From NCBI GenBank assembly GCA_036897485.1, contig JAYMTF010000794.1, forward strand, positions 1 to 30,093: a stretch of DNA of 30,093 bases. The letters run 5' to 3'. Within the stretch, counting starts at the first letter, position 1, and the number at the start of each line of letters is the position of its first letter. Below, one piece after another: positions 1-9,632 of the stretch. Source of the stretch: Pelargonium nanum (lineage: Eukaryota; Streptophyta; Magnoliopsida; Geraniales; Geraniaceae). Made by a program: the position numbers and the translations under genes. A model generated the notes under the pieces. It searched no databases and was not told the origin of the DNA. It saw nothing but the letters and a program-made list of their open reading frames with translations.

Positions 1-450
1 CTTAAAGAGAGTGAGAAACATTGTTACTTCGAGTATGATGTCTCGTTGCTGATAAAAAAAAATCTAGAAGCAATGACAAGATATATCAGTCCTGGAAAAT
101 AGGCATGTCAAACAAAACAGCCTGCAGATTGGTAGAGTAACAAGTCCAACTTAGAAGCTTGGATGCAACAAAACATGTCTAGTCACGTACTGTTTCCACC
201 TCAAGGGCGAATGATATATATTTGTAGTGTGCGTGAGTTACTTAATAAAAACTTTTTTAAAAAAAATTAGATAAATAACGAAGACCAAGGTGATTCTACG
301 CGGATGATCAATTCAGGCACGACTTCGCTCCACGTCTAACCCATTGTTCTTAAGGGGTCGGTCTATGTGACTATGTCTAAGGGTATGGAAGAAGGGTAAA
401 GCAAAAAAATCCAAAATCCCACTGAGTGTCGAAAAACTAAAAAATATTAA

Positions 451-680
451 ACTCTCCAAAAAAATTGTAAGTGTTGAAGGTTGTCAAGGATGGTTGGCAA
501 AGAAAAATTCTCCAAAAAAAAATTCTAAGTGTTGGAGGTTGCCATGGATGGTTGGCAAAGTGAAATTCTCCAAAAAAAATTCTAAGTGGTAGCCAAGAAT
601 TGTTGGCGAAAAGAAATTCTCCAAAATTTTATAAGTGTTAAAGATTGTCAAAGAGCATTACCAAGGTGGTCGGCGAACGA
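451..680. repeat. Degenerate tandem repeat, about 51-58 bp unit, four copies
   Basis: Four copies start at the shared core ATTCTCC/ACTCTCC followed by an A-tract, at about 451, 507, 565 and 616. The spacings are 56, 58 and 51 bp. Each unit continues with AAGTGTTGGAGGTTGCC-like sequence and a GATGGTTGGC(A/G)AA motif. The copies diverge progressively to the right. They contain no conserved open frame. Confidence 0.75.
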
Positions 681-1022
681 AAGTGATTGTCAACAAATAA
701 AAGCAGTTAGAGAGCCAAAATAGTTGGCGACAAACCAAAATGGTGGGCGAACCAAGAAACGTGGCAAGCCAAAGCAAGAGGCGAGTCGATCCTCCAAGTC
801 CGCCATCCAACACCTAAAACAACAACCATTCATATCCAAAACATATTACCAAACACAACCAAAAGTCTATTCATTTCATTATCCCTAACCATTAAACCAT
901 TCACATTCTCATTACCATTACTATTACCATTTCCAAAAAAAAAACCATTTATAGCGTATAAAAAAAAAATCAAGATTGAACCTCTCCTTCTCACCACAAC
1001 CTACACAAATTACAATCCAAAA

Positions 1023-1148
1023 AACAGCACAACACAAATTTAAGCAAAGGAGATGGAGCACGAGCACGACATCAAGCAAGAAGATGGTAACAGCACAACA
1101 CAAATTTAAGCAAAGGAGATGGCTCACGACATCAAGCAAGAAGATGGT
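1023..1148. repeat. Tandem duplication, 66 bp and 60 bp copies
   Basis: Copy 1 (1023-1088) and copy 2 (1089-1148) both begin AACAGCACAACACAAATTT and end AAGAAGATGGT. Copy 2 lacks six bases in the GAGCACGAGCACGAC stretch. Both lengths are multiples of three, so any reading frame stays open through the duplication. This explains the repeated TAQHKFKQRRW peptide in the overlapping hypothetical frame. Confidence 0.85.
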
Positions 1149-1748
1149 AGCTCGAAGACATGCTTCCATAGGAGGCATATTACTTCCCCCTAAATGTCCA
1201 CCGGAGGTCGAGCTCCAGCGGCAGGTCATTATTGAGCCTCCCGCCAGCTCAAGCGTCCCACCGTGCTCCACGAATGGACCACCACCTCCATTCCAACAAC
1301 ACACGCCACGAGACCCCCTCCGCCAAAGGTCACATATGCCCTCGGGTCAAGGCCTCCCCGTCATGGCTTGCTCTTCCTATGTCCGAGATCCAAATTATAT
1401 TGATTTTAGATCTTATTTAATTTGAGATACGTGCAAGTATTGAGCTTTATTATTATTATTATTAATAATTAGTAAATAAATAACTATCTCATAAGAGTAT
1501 TAGGAATCTGAGTCATTATGAATTGACTGAGATTCTAAGTCATAAGCCAAAAGACAAAGAAAATGAATCTGGCGGGGCGTTCATTGGGACGTGTACGAGT
1601 GTTAATCGATGACTTTACCTCATTGACCATGATTTATTGGGTGAGATTTTTTTTCTCATCTCAAAATGTATAAAGACTATTATTTTTATACACAATTGTT
1701 ACCAAAACACGACATTAATGTCAAGAAATAAAACATGCTTATTCTCTT

Positions 1749-1940
1749 ATGAATCCCAAGGAAGGAGAGGAGAGGAGAGGAGAGGAGAGGAGCAAGCTAT
1801 TGATTATCAATAGCTCTATCTGTAGACTTGCAGAGTCAATCTGGTTTTGTTTTCATTTCTACTCAAAGTCCCACTTGTCTCTCCCCGCTCTCTCTGGATT
1901 GTTCCTAGGTTTTTCAGTTTCTCTCTCGCTCGCTCCATAG
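1749..1940 (+). other. Candidate upstream ORF, 63 aa, in the IRX9H leader
   Basis: An ATG at 1749 opens a 63-codon frame ending at TAG 1938-1940, 62 nt before the main start. Its first part reads through the (GGAGA)n repeat, giving a Glu/Arg-rich stretch, and the rest is hydrophobic and Ser/Leu-rich from the CT-rich leader. The composition follows the DNA repeats, so I doubt a conserved peptide. It matters only if the transcript starts upstream of 1749. Confidence 0.25.
1764..1792. repeat. (GGAGA)n pentanucleotide microsatellite
   Basis: Five full GGAGA units plus a partial sixth lie in the presumed leader or proximal promoter of the IRX9H gene. They form a GA-rich tract of the kind often present near plant core promoters. 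Confidence 0.9.
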
Positions 1941-1959
1941 ATCTTTTCTTCATTCTGTG

Positions 1960-1974
1960 ATGTTGATCATGTAG
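1960..1974 (+). other. Minimal upstream ORF (MLIM-stop) 28 nt before the main ATG
   Basis: ATG TTG ATC ATG TAG reads as a four-residue frame with a second in-frame ATG immediately before its stop. The stop lies 28 nt before the IRX9H start codon, so it is very likely inside the mature leader. The distance is short for efficient reinitiation, and leaky scanning would be the likely route to the main ORF. Confidence 0.4.
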
Positions 1975-2002
1975 TGTCACTCATACTCTGACTTCTTCAA
2001 CA

Positions 2003-4788
2003 ATGGCGTCCATCCGGAGAACTCTGTCCCCCGCTCACCACGACCGGACCTACCAAAACGGAGGGGCTATGCTACCTGTTTCTTCGCCGTCGAGCAAGCT
2101 GTTCCCCTACGACAAGTACTCGTCTCCGGCGCCGGCGGCGTTAGGTGATTTTGTGGATCGAGTCCGAAGGTTCGTCGCCGGGATGTTATCGCAGAAGCAC
2201 TTGAGGAAAGGGTGGAGGCGGTCGTCGAATCGGTACCTGATCTTTTTCTTTGTAGGTTTCCTGGTCGGTATGATGCCGTTTTGGCATGTGGACGATATCC
2301 GGAGCCAGGATTTCTCGTTCGAGATCAAGCCGCAGCTTGTGAATGCGCAATCGGAGGAGAACGACACCGATCGGGGGGTTAGGAAGGACGATTTCTTCGT
2401 TGATTTGGTGAGCTTGGGTGTGGAGAAGGAATCGAGAGTGAAGGAGAGGTTCGATTTCGTGCCGGTGAAGCAGCTGATTGTGGTGACGCCGACTTATAAT
2501 CGGGCGCTGCAGGCGTATTTCCTGAACAGAATGGCGCAGGTACTGAGGCTGGTTCCGCCGCCGCTGCTGTGGATAGTGGTTGAGATGAATTCCGCTTCTA
2601 TGGAGACGGCAGAGGTGTTGAGGAAGACTGGGGTGATGTATAGGCATTTGGTGTGTACAAAGAATTTGACCAATGTGAAAGACAGAGGTGTTCACCAGAG
2701 GAACACGGCTTTGGAGCATATTGAGCGTCACGGCCTCGATGGTATTGTCTACTTCGCTGATGATGATAACATCTACTCACTCGACTTGTTTGAGAGCTTG
2801 AGAGGAATTAGGTATTTTAGCTTAAACTTATGAATTTTTCTGGCATTAATTTTCTTATTATCCATGTTTGGCTAATCATCTTTCATGCTGGACCTTCATA
2901 ATCTATTGTTGTACCTTGGTTGCACTGTCTGGTTTTGTTCTGCTGTGCTCCTTGTTTGTTTTGATTTGTTTCAGTGTGCAGGTACAAAAAGAAGAAAAAA
3001 AAATATGTTGTTGTTCAGTGCTCGTGAGCCTGGTTATGCTTTCAGGAATAGGCATTGGACTATACATATACATGATTTGATTTGCATAAGCTTTTCCTCT
3101 ACTATTGCTATATGTTGTCTCCAAACTGCATAAACATGGCGCCTTTTGCTTGTTGATTATATCTGCTTACAACCTGTTCCGGTTTGCTTAGATTGCATGG
3201 CATATCCTGTTATTGCTTTGTTTGTTGCATTGATTATATTCCAAGGTAATTTAATGCTAATGATATTTGCGTATCATTTCAATTGATCATACAGTGCTAG
3301 TAAAGTTATGAACCCGAGGTGTATAGATGGCATGCATTTCCTGATTGGTGGTCACGACAATCTGCATCTTTATTCAATCTGTTCTGACCGTTATCAACTT
3401 GTGCCTGCACCAAGAATTTTTTTTGAAACAGCTATTTTAACTCTTTATTTGGGAAGTTAGTGAAAGGGCGTGTAAGATGAGGGAAGCCTAGGATAGTATA
3501 GCCTCGAAATGAAAGTTTTCCCTTGTTTGGATGAATGTGTGGAAAAAGAGAGAAATTAAGCGAACTAAATTTTGTCCGAAGGTTATATTTGCTTAATTAA
3601 TATTATATCCTACCTCTCAACGCAAAATTGAAATGTTTTGTTGCCCATTATGGATTTTCAAAGAGTAAATCTCCAAATGCACAAATTTTGCTACCTTTCT
3701 GACTTTCTCCACCTTTGGAGTGAAATAAAAATGAAGTCTGTGCAGGAAATATTATCCCTCTATTTTAGTTCTTTTTCATATCTTTTATTTTCCCATCCAC
3801 TTTCCTTAATATATTTCCTTTTTCTCTCAATCTTAAACAATGTGAATAGTTTAGGCTGACATGATTGACAAGTTTATATCGTCACTAACTCACGTCATCT
3901 GTCCTTAATTCATTAGTAGATTGATGTCTGATGTATTTTAGTTTTCTATTCACTTTTTGCCTTGGTCTTGTTCATGCTGTTCTGTTCACTTATTGCATGA
4001 TTTTGAATGTAGAGTATAAGCTGAAGATACCATGAAATGTGTACAATGTATGTGGATAGATTTTAGGTCTCATTTCTGTAATGGATAATTGTTATTATTA
4101 TTAAATTGGACAAATGCTCGGTAATGGATTAGATTCTGAAGAGTACCTTTTGTCTTTAGACATAATTTGAAAAGATCCATTATGTTCAGAGATTAATCTC
4201 TCTTTGTGAGTTGTTTGCCTGCCCAATTACGCTTTGTTTTTTTAGATTCTAATTGGCGTTTTCTTGTTTTGCAGCCGTTTTGGCACTTGGCCTGTTGCTA
4301 TGCTTGCACAAAGCAAAAATAAGGCAATATTGGAAGGTCCAGTTTGTAACGGAAGTCAAGTAATTGGGTGGCACACTAACGAGAAAAGTAAGAGGCTTCG
4401 TAGGTTTCATGTTGATATGTCTGGATTTGCTTTCAATAGCACAATCTTGTGGGACCCAAAGAGATGGCGACGCCCCACTTCTGCCCCGATTCGACAACTG
4501 GACTCAGTGAAAGAGGGTTTCCAAGTATGCCTAACTTCTGCTTTTTCAAGAGGTTTCTTTACAGTGTAATTTGACGTTTCCGCGTTGCTAAGATCATTGT
4601 GTTGTTTTTTTCTTCAGGAAACTACATTTATAGAGCAAGTAGTGGAAGATGAAAGTCAAATGGAAGGTACACCAGTTGGGTGCTCGAGAGTTATGAACTG
4701 GCATATTCATCTGGAATCTCGGAATATTTTCTATCCTGGTGGATGGCTCCTTCAAAAGAACCTTGATGCTGTTCTCCCCATTAAATGA
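2003..4788 (+). CDS. IRX9H: Probable beta-1,4-xylosyltransferase IRX9H (GT43), 3 exons, 409 aa
   Basis: Exons 2003-2811, 4275-4524 and 4618-4788 join in frame (phases 2 and 0) with GT-AG introns. The product is a type II Golgi membrane protein of glycosyltransferase family 43, which works in elongation of the xylan backbone. Visible parts are: N-terminal [10 protein letters not shown], shared with plant IRX9H proteins as I recall them; one membrane segment at about residues 78-95 ([17 protein letters not shown]); the GT43 start [19 protein letters not shown] at about 160-178; the metal/UDP motif [12 protein letters not shown] with DDD at 253-255; [10 protein letters not shown] opening exon 2; [27 protein letters not shown], where E354, the first codon of exon 3, aligns with the family's catalytic Glu; and NWHIHLES near the C-terminus. 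Length and stop match the family. The start at 2003 is the first in-frame ATG. IRX9H rather than IRX9 rests on the N-terminus and the intact DDD. Confidence 0.93.
2812..4274 (+). other. Intron 1 of IRX9H (1463 bp)
   Basis: The intron begins G|GTATTTT after codon fragment AG at 2811 and ends TTTTGCAG before 4275, splitting a Ser codon. It is T-rich with no repeat or coding segment that I recognise. Short open frames inside it (around 2868-3133 and 3638-3859) have the low-complexity hydrophobic look of translated T-rich intron. Confidence 0.85.
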
Positions 4789-5640
4789 TGGAACTCTTGC
4801 CCGACAATTTTGATGCTGAGAATCTTAGACAAGTATGAATTTGAGGTTGTTCATGCGTACATTTTAAACATTGATATAAAGATACGACAACTATCAGTAA
4901 TAAAGATTTGCTGCCCAACAAGTAAAGTTTTGCCTAAATGGAAAGCAAATAACCACCTTTCATAGTTTTATACTCAAAGGACTTTTGACTCGTAAAGGAA
5001 ATGCTCTAACTCTTGGTTTTCTGATTGACAGTTCTGTCCTTGTTGGTGGTTCTTCCCAAGCAGAGTTTTTGCTTTTCATCTTGAAGCTGCGCTCCCAGAT
5101 AACAGAGGATTCCGGTTTTGTTTGTAGAAATGTTTCTGCATGATATTCTTTCACAGAAAGGGAATTTCGTTTTTTTGATGTAGAGTTATGGTGTTGATTT
5201 TAGGGGACTAATTAGTTAATTTTTAGGTGAACTTGCATACAAGCCCAAGCACTCTAAATGGAAAACTTTTGTGCTTTGGGTTGAGTATGTGGTTCCATAC
5301 CTTGTTATGTGATATAGGAATGTGTCAAAAATATGCAAACATCGCTTGTCACCAAAATGAAAAAGGTTTTGGAGAAAAAAAATATATTGATTGTTCCATA
5401 CTTAGCATGTGTATGCATATATATATATGGATGGATTGCTGTTGCCAGTAGCAGTTCAAAAGCCAAGAAAATAGCTGGCAAAACTGAAGGTGTAAGCTAT
5501 GTTCAATGGAAATGCAAATGACACGTCAGATCATGGCTACTTTAGACCTGTCTTTCTAGAATGGCTTGCTCTTACATTGTAAAAGTGTGAGATTCAGCTA
5601 TTGTTTTGTTGAATGATCATTATGTAAAGTAATACTTAAA
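4789..5640 (+). other. Probable 3' UTR of IRX9H, possibly with an intron
   Basis: Sequence follows the TGA at 4786-4788. A canonical AATAAA lies at 4899-4904, 111 nt after the stop, and would allow a short UTR. An alternative reading is a longer UTR containing an intron at 4833-5031 (AA|GTATGA donor, CTGATTGACAG acceptor). I cannot decide between these without transcript data, so the right end is a guess. Confidence 0.35.
4899..4904 (+). terminator. Candidate poly(A) signal AATAAA of IRX9H
   Basis: A canonical hexamer 111 nt after the IRX9H stop. Plant poly(A) signals are loose, so this is a candidate only. Confidence 0.35.
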
Positions 5641-6557
5641 ACTTGGTCGCTTAGATTATGAAATTAACAAACAAAAAGGCAAGTCCACCCCTAGGTGAAT
5701 TATGAAGACATAACACTGGCATTATACATTGGGAGGAGCTTCTGGTTGTAGTTTGTACTGGAAGTTAATTGCAAATAGGATCACTTGAGTTTATATCCAC
5801 AACGTCACAAAAAGGCAGGCCTGCATTGATTTACCACATCTAGATTATAATTTTAGTAAGAACAATTGAGAATGACAATGACATTCACATTCTTTATGTT
5901 TGTACGATGACTTTTTGGTCTTGAGAATCTCATTCCCAATCTTGATTCTGATTTTGGAAAAAAATGAATCAAAACGCACCTACATTTGAAATCACAATCA
6001 CGACATGACAAAAAGTGGAAATAAATCAAGTACTAACATTGCATTAAATCAAGTACTTACATGATGATATGGATATATGAACATCAGAGGCTCCCAATTC
6101 TATTATGTTATGGATCTCTCCTATTCCTTCCTAAACGAGGGATCCATATCTTCAAATGACACAATTTCCTCTGTTATCTCATGTCCTACAATCTTCTTTT
6201 TTTTACCAGCTTTGCACTTAATTACAGACAAGGATGAAGCCAAAATTTGAAAGAACAGAAACACGCAATTCTTCATTTAAAAACAATAAAATAAACAAAA
6301 CCATATTACATTCCAAGGATCATCTTTCAGTTGAGGAAGATTTTTTTTTTCTTGAACGGCTGTTCTGCAAGAAAAGACTTGAATATTTTCATCCTTGATC
6401 CACCAGCCATTGGGTCCAACATCTATAACCAGCCAAAATATGAGCTCCCAATCTCCAATCACCTTTCCAAGGAGTGCAGGAAAGTCAACTCCTCATTGGG
6501 TTATCATGATCTGTTGTGATATATCCAGTACTATAATCCCACGAGATCTGATTAATA
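5641..6557. other. Space between convergent genes, with the ESP4 3' UTR at its right
   Basis: AT-rich, with no coding region on either strand. The part next to 6558 must contain the 3' UTR of the minus-strand ESP4 gene. I see no canonical AATAAA on the minus strand within the first 300 bases; a U-rich TTTTATTTTATTG stretch (about 6284-6296) is a possible upstream element. A T-tract lies at about 6341-6351. Plus-strand open frames at 6331-6519 and 6395-6793 overlap ESP4 exon 27 in antisense and are shadows. Confidence 0.5.
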
Positions 6558-9500
6558 TCAGGTTAATGTTGTTCCATGAACTGAAGAACTTGTATCTGGA
6601 GTATGCAAAGGCGGGGGATGTGATTGCTGAGTCTGTGTGTCATTTGCAAGGCCAAGAACTGCCAGTGTCGCTCTGCATAAAATGCACAAACAGCGCATTA
6701 ACCAAAATAAGACACAAGGACGTGCAAATCCGAAGTGGAGGCACTAGCAAAGCCCTCACTAATAGATTTGCGCCTGTTAGGGTAAATAATTGATGCAATT
6801 CAAGAGACCCGTACATACCTAGGCAATGAAGTTTTTATACTTGGTTGGCTGGCATATGCAGCAAGTGGACCTCGGAGGTTGGCATGCCTGTTCAGAGCAC
6901 TTTCAAGCTGCGGAGGGGGCAGCTGCAAGCAGGAAATAGGAAAAGAATGTAGACAAGTGAGTACCAACAAAGGCAAGGGTAAGCTCCATGTATAATACAA
7001 CATACAATACCTGTAATAATACACGGAAAGAATGCGGTTGTGTCTGAGACATACATTTCAAGAACCCAACCCACAACTTGGGCATTCTCCACACCTGCAT
7101 TTGACATAAGGATAAGAATCATTGATACTTAGTAGTAATAACAAATATAGGCCTTCGAATTTCTCAGAAGATCCCAAGGCGTACCTGTCTACTGACAAGT
7201 TTGGAGAGTATCTCCATAACAAAATCCACCTGAAAAAAAAAAGAATCATATTCACAAATATCAGTTAACAACCTCACATAGCAGATACACTAAAAGGAAA
7301 CCAGTCAATGAAACAATCATGTATCATCACAGTTATGAGAACAAAGTTCAGTCATACAGATGGCAACTGAAGAAAACTTACCAGTGTAGGAAAAGCATCT
7401 ATTGCCTGAATCACTGATCTCATAAATAATAGTGGTAAGGGAGTTTGATCCACCTGAAAAGAGAAGAAATTACTAGAAAGAACTAGATAAATATCAACAC
7501 CAAATGTAGATGATGGTTGCATACCATCTGGTTCAAGGCCTTTGCCAAAACCTGCTGAGTGAAAACTGTGCGTTGCTCAAAACACGCTGAACAAGCATCT
7601 GTTATCTGAAAAAATGGAATGAAAGAAAACGACAAGTTAAATGGATGTGGATCCCAACAATCAACTATGAACAGCCATCCACACATATGGCTTGTCCCTG
7701 TGAAGCAATGTGCACCATGTGACTGATATACAATGGAGACCGTCAACCAGAACTAAGATGCTGGGGCAATTATGAGTTTATGACCCATATCCAGTTACCC
7801 CACAATCACTCATCAGAGCAAGTATATTTGGGTGCAGAGGAAATTATGTTTCTAAGTACGAAAATACACAAAAATGTAAAACTTATCAAATGATATAGCA
7901 CATGATAGGGTGGAGCGGAGAACACAAGTGGAGGATAACAAAGAGTTTGCTAAGGATTAATTAGCTAATTCCTACATAAAGTGGGAAAAGGCTTGGTTGT
8001 TGTAGGTAACCCATTAACACCCAATGGGTTAATACTAGTTCTAGTACTACCAAGCAAGCACTGTACAATGCTTAATCATTGTCAATCTTAATACTAGTTC
8101 TTCCACGAAAACAGGTATGGATTGCAGACTTGCTGACAACCCATCAACCAAGAGGGTGAAATCCAACTGGAACTACATTAGTCAAGAGCAGAAGGAGCTA
8201 GCCATGTAAGTGATGATAGGTTTCAGATTTGCTGTTACTTCACTGAGGCTCTCCCTGAAGGATGAGAGAAAAAATCCCTTCCATTTTTGCCTCACCAACA
8301 TTGAATACCATCACACTATTATTTCATGGTTGAGTCTTATTTAGTAGAGGAGAAAAAACAAACCAAAAATGTAACGAGTGTTTTTTCATAAGAACTTAAT
8401 TGTATTCAATGAAGCAGAGACCATGAGTGAAATAAGCTTTAGATATGCAAAAGTGTCACCATATTGCAAGGCCTACACAACCGTTGTACCTCTTAATAAT
8501 AAACTACATAATCCAACATACAACTAAATCATACCCACAAACATATCAATTCGAAAACAAAACCAGCAAAGACTTGGTAATTCCCAACATTGTCAAACCC
8601 TCGCCCTTTAAGAGGCTCAGACCCCAAAACTTCAAATAAATATAAACTCTCTTTGTGCCTCCTATATAAGCTTCTCGTAAATTTTGATTGCTATAGTGTC
8701 AGATTCAAGATTTTGAGTAAACTATTTCTGTCTTCCATGGATGAAATACATTGTACATATTAGCCTATCTCTAAGGGTCAAGGTTTTGTTTGATCTAAGT
8801 GAGTTTCTACACCTACAGGCGCGAATCTACTAGAATCCTCACAATGTTATCTTAGGCATTTTAAGTTAAGAGTTGTAAAAAAAAAAAAAAAAGGAAGCCC
8901 AAGTGTTATCTAAAGAAAGCCTTTAGAGTCTTGGGCACGCTATTAGGTTTATCATTGGACTCATTTGAGTGATGTTTTTCAGAATGGTAATCTTTTAAAT
9001 ATGCCTACAATGATTTTACTATTAACACATTTTCAATTTCAAACAGCGCACACCATGTGCCACAGTTTGCACCATGGCCTCAAAAAAAGTTTGTGCCCTT
9101 AAAACACTGTTCACAGCCTATTCAATAATGCATCAGCTGAGTTGTCTTACAAGCCAAACATGCCATAAGTGTATGCAAGATTCTATTCTGCGTAACATGA
9201 ATCACATCCTTTCTATAGGATAACAAAAAATTGAAAATAGACCCATTTTAGAAACAAGGAACTCAAATTAGAAGCACACAGAGCACATGGAAGACAAACA
9301 ATTCACTAATTGTCAATAACATCTACCAATGATTGCTTTATTACTAATTAAACCATCAATTAGAGAAGATTAGAAGACATGCCTTCTTCAATGGAAGGCC
9401 ATCTTTCTCAGGACGAATGTCATGGATGGCAACCAACACTTCAGCTGGAGTCAATGCGGGACCTGTATGGGCCGAACCCTGTCATGGACATCAGAACTCT

Positions 9501-9600
9501 TATAAGTATTACCTATAATTGATGAAGTTAGATGAAAGAATGTTGTATGCGTAGAGCATAGTACATGAAAATTTTGTACTTTTCTTTTGATCTTCTTTCC

Positions 9601-9632
<32 letters not shown>

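Larger units (their letters stand above)
1..1435. other. Upstream intergenic region with local repeats, no supported gene
   Basis: AT-rich sequence with A-tracts and two tandem-repeat blocks (451-680 and 1023-1148, listed separately). The longest open frame on the plus strand, 976-1425 (149 codons), owes part of its length to the 1023-1148 duplication. Its predicted protein is Pro-, Gln- and Arg-rich with no domain I recognise. The stretch 1160-1380 is GC-richer than its surroundings and could be a fragment of an old mobile element, but I see no terminal repeats or transposon protein motif. I do not call a gene here. Confidence 0.6.
1436..2002 (+). promoter_or_regulatory. Candidate promoter and 5' leader of the IRX9H gene
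   Basis: A TATA-like GTATAAAG lies at 1668-1675, about 330 bp before the start codon. Downstream are a (GGAGA)n tract and, at about 1855-1935, a pyrimidine-rich CTCTCTCC/CTCTCTCGCTCGCTCC leader typical of plant 5' UTRs. The transcription start cannot be fixed from sequence alone. If transcription starts near 1700 the leader would be about 300 nt and would include two upstream ATGs (1749 and 1960). Confidence 0.45.

Noticed and set aside
848-854. ACCAAAC match to the secondary-wall MYB element consensus, upstream of IRX9H
   Set aside because: A seven-base degenerate motif more than 1.1 kb upstream has a high chance expectation; there is no cluster of such sites.
2186-2731. 181-codon minus-strand frame opposite IRX9H exon 1
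   Set aside because: It lies wholly antisense to a well-supported exon, and its His/Arg/Gln-rich composition is that of a complement of coding DNA.
6395-6793. 132-codon plus-strand frame between the two genes
   Set aside because: It spans ESP4 exon 27, its 3' UTR and part of intron 26 in antisense, and has no recognisable domain.
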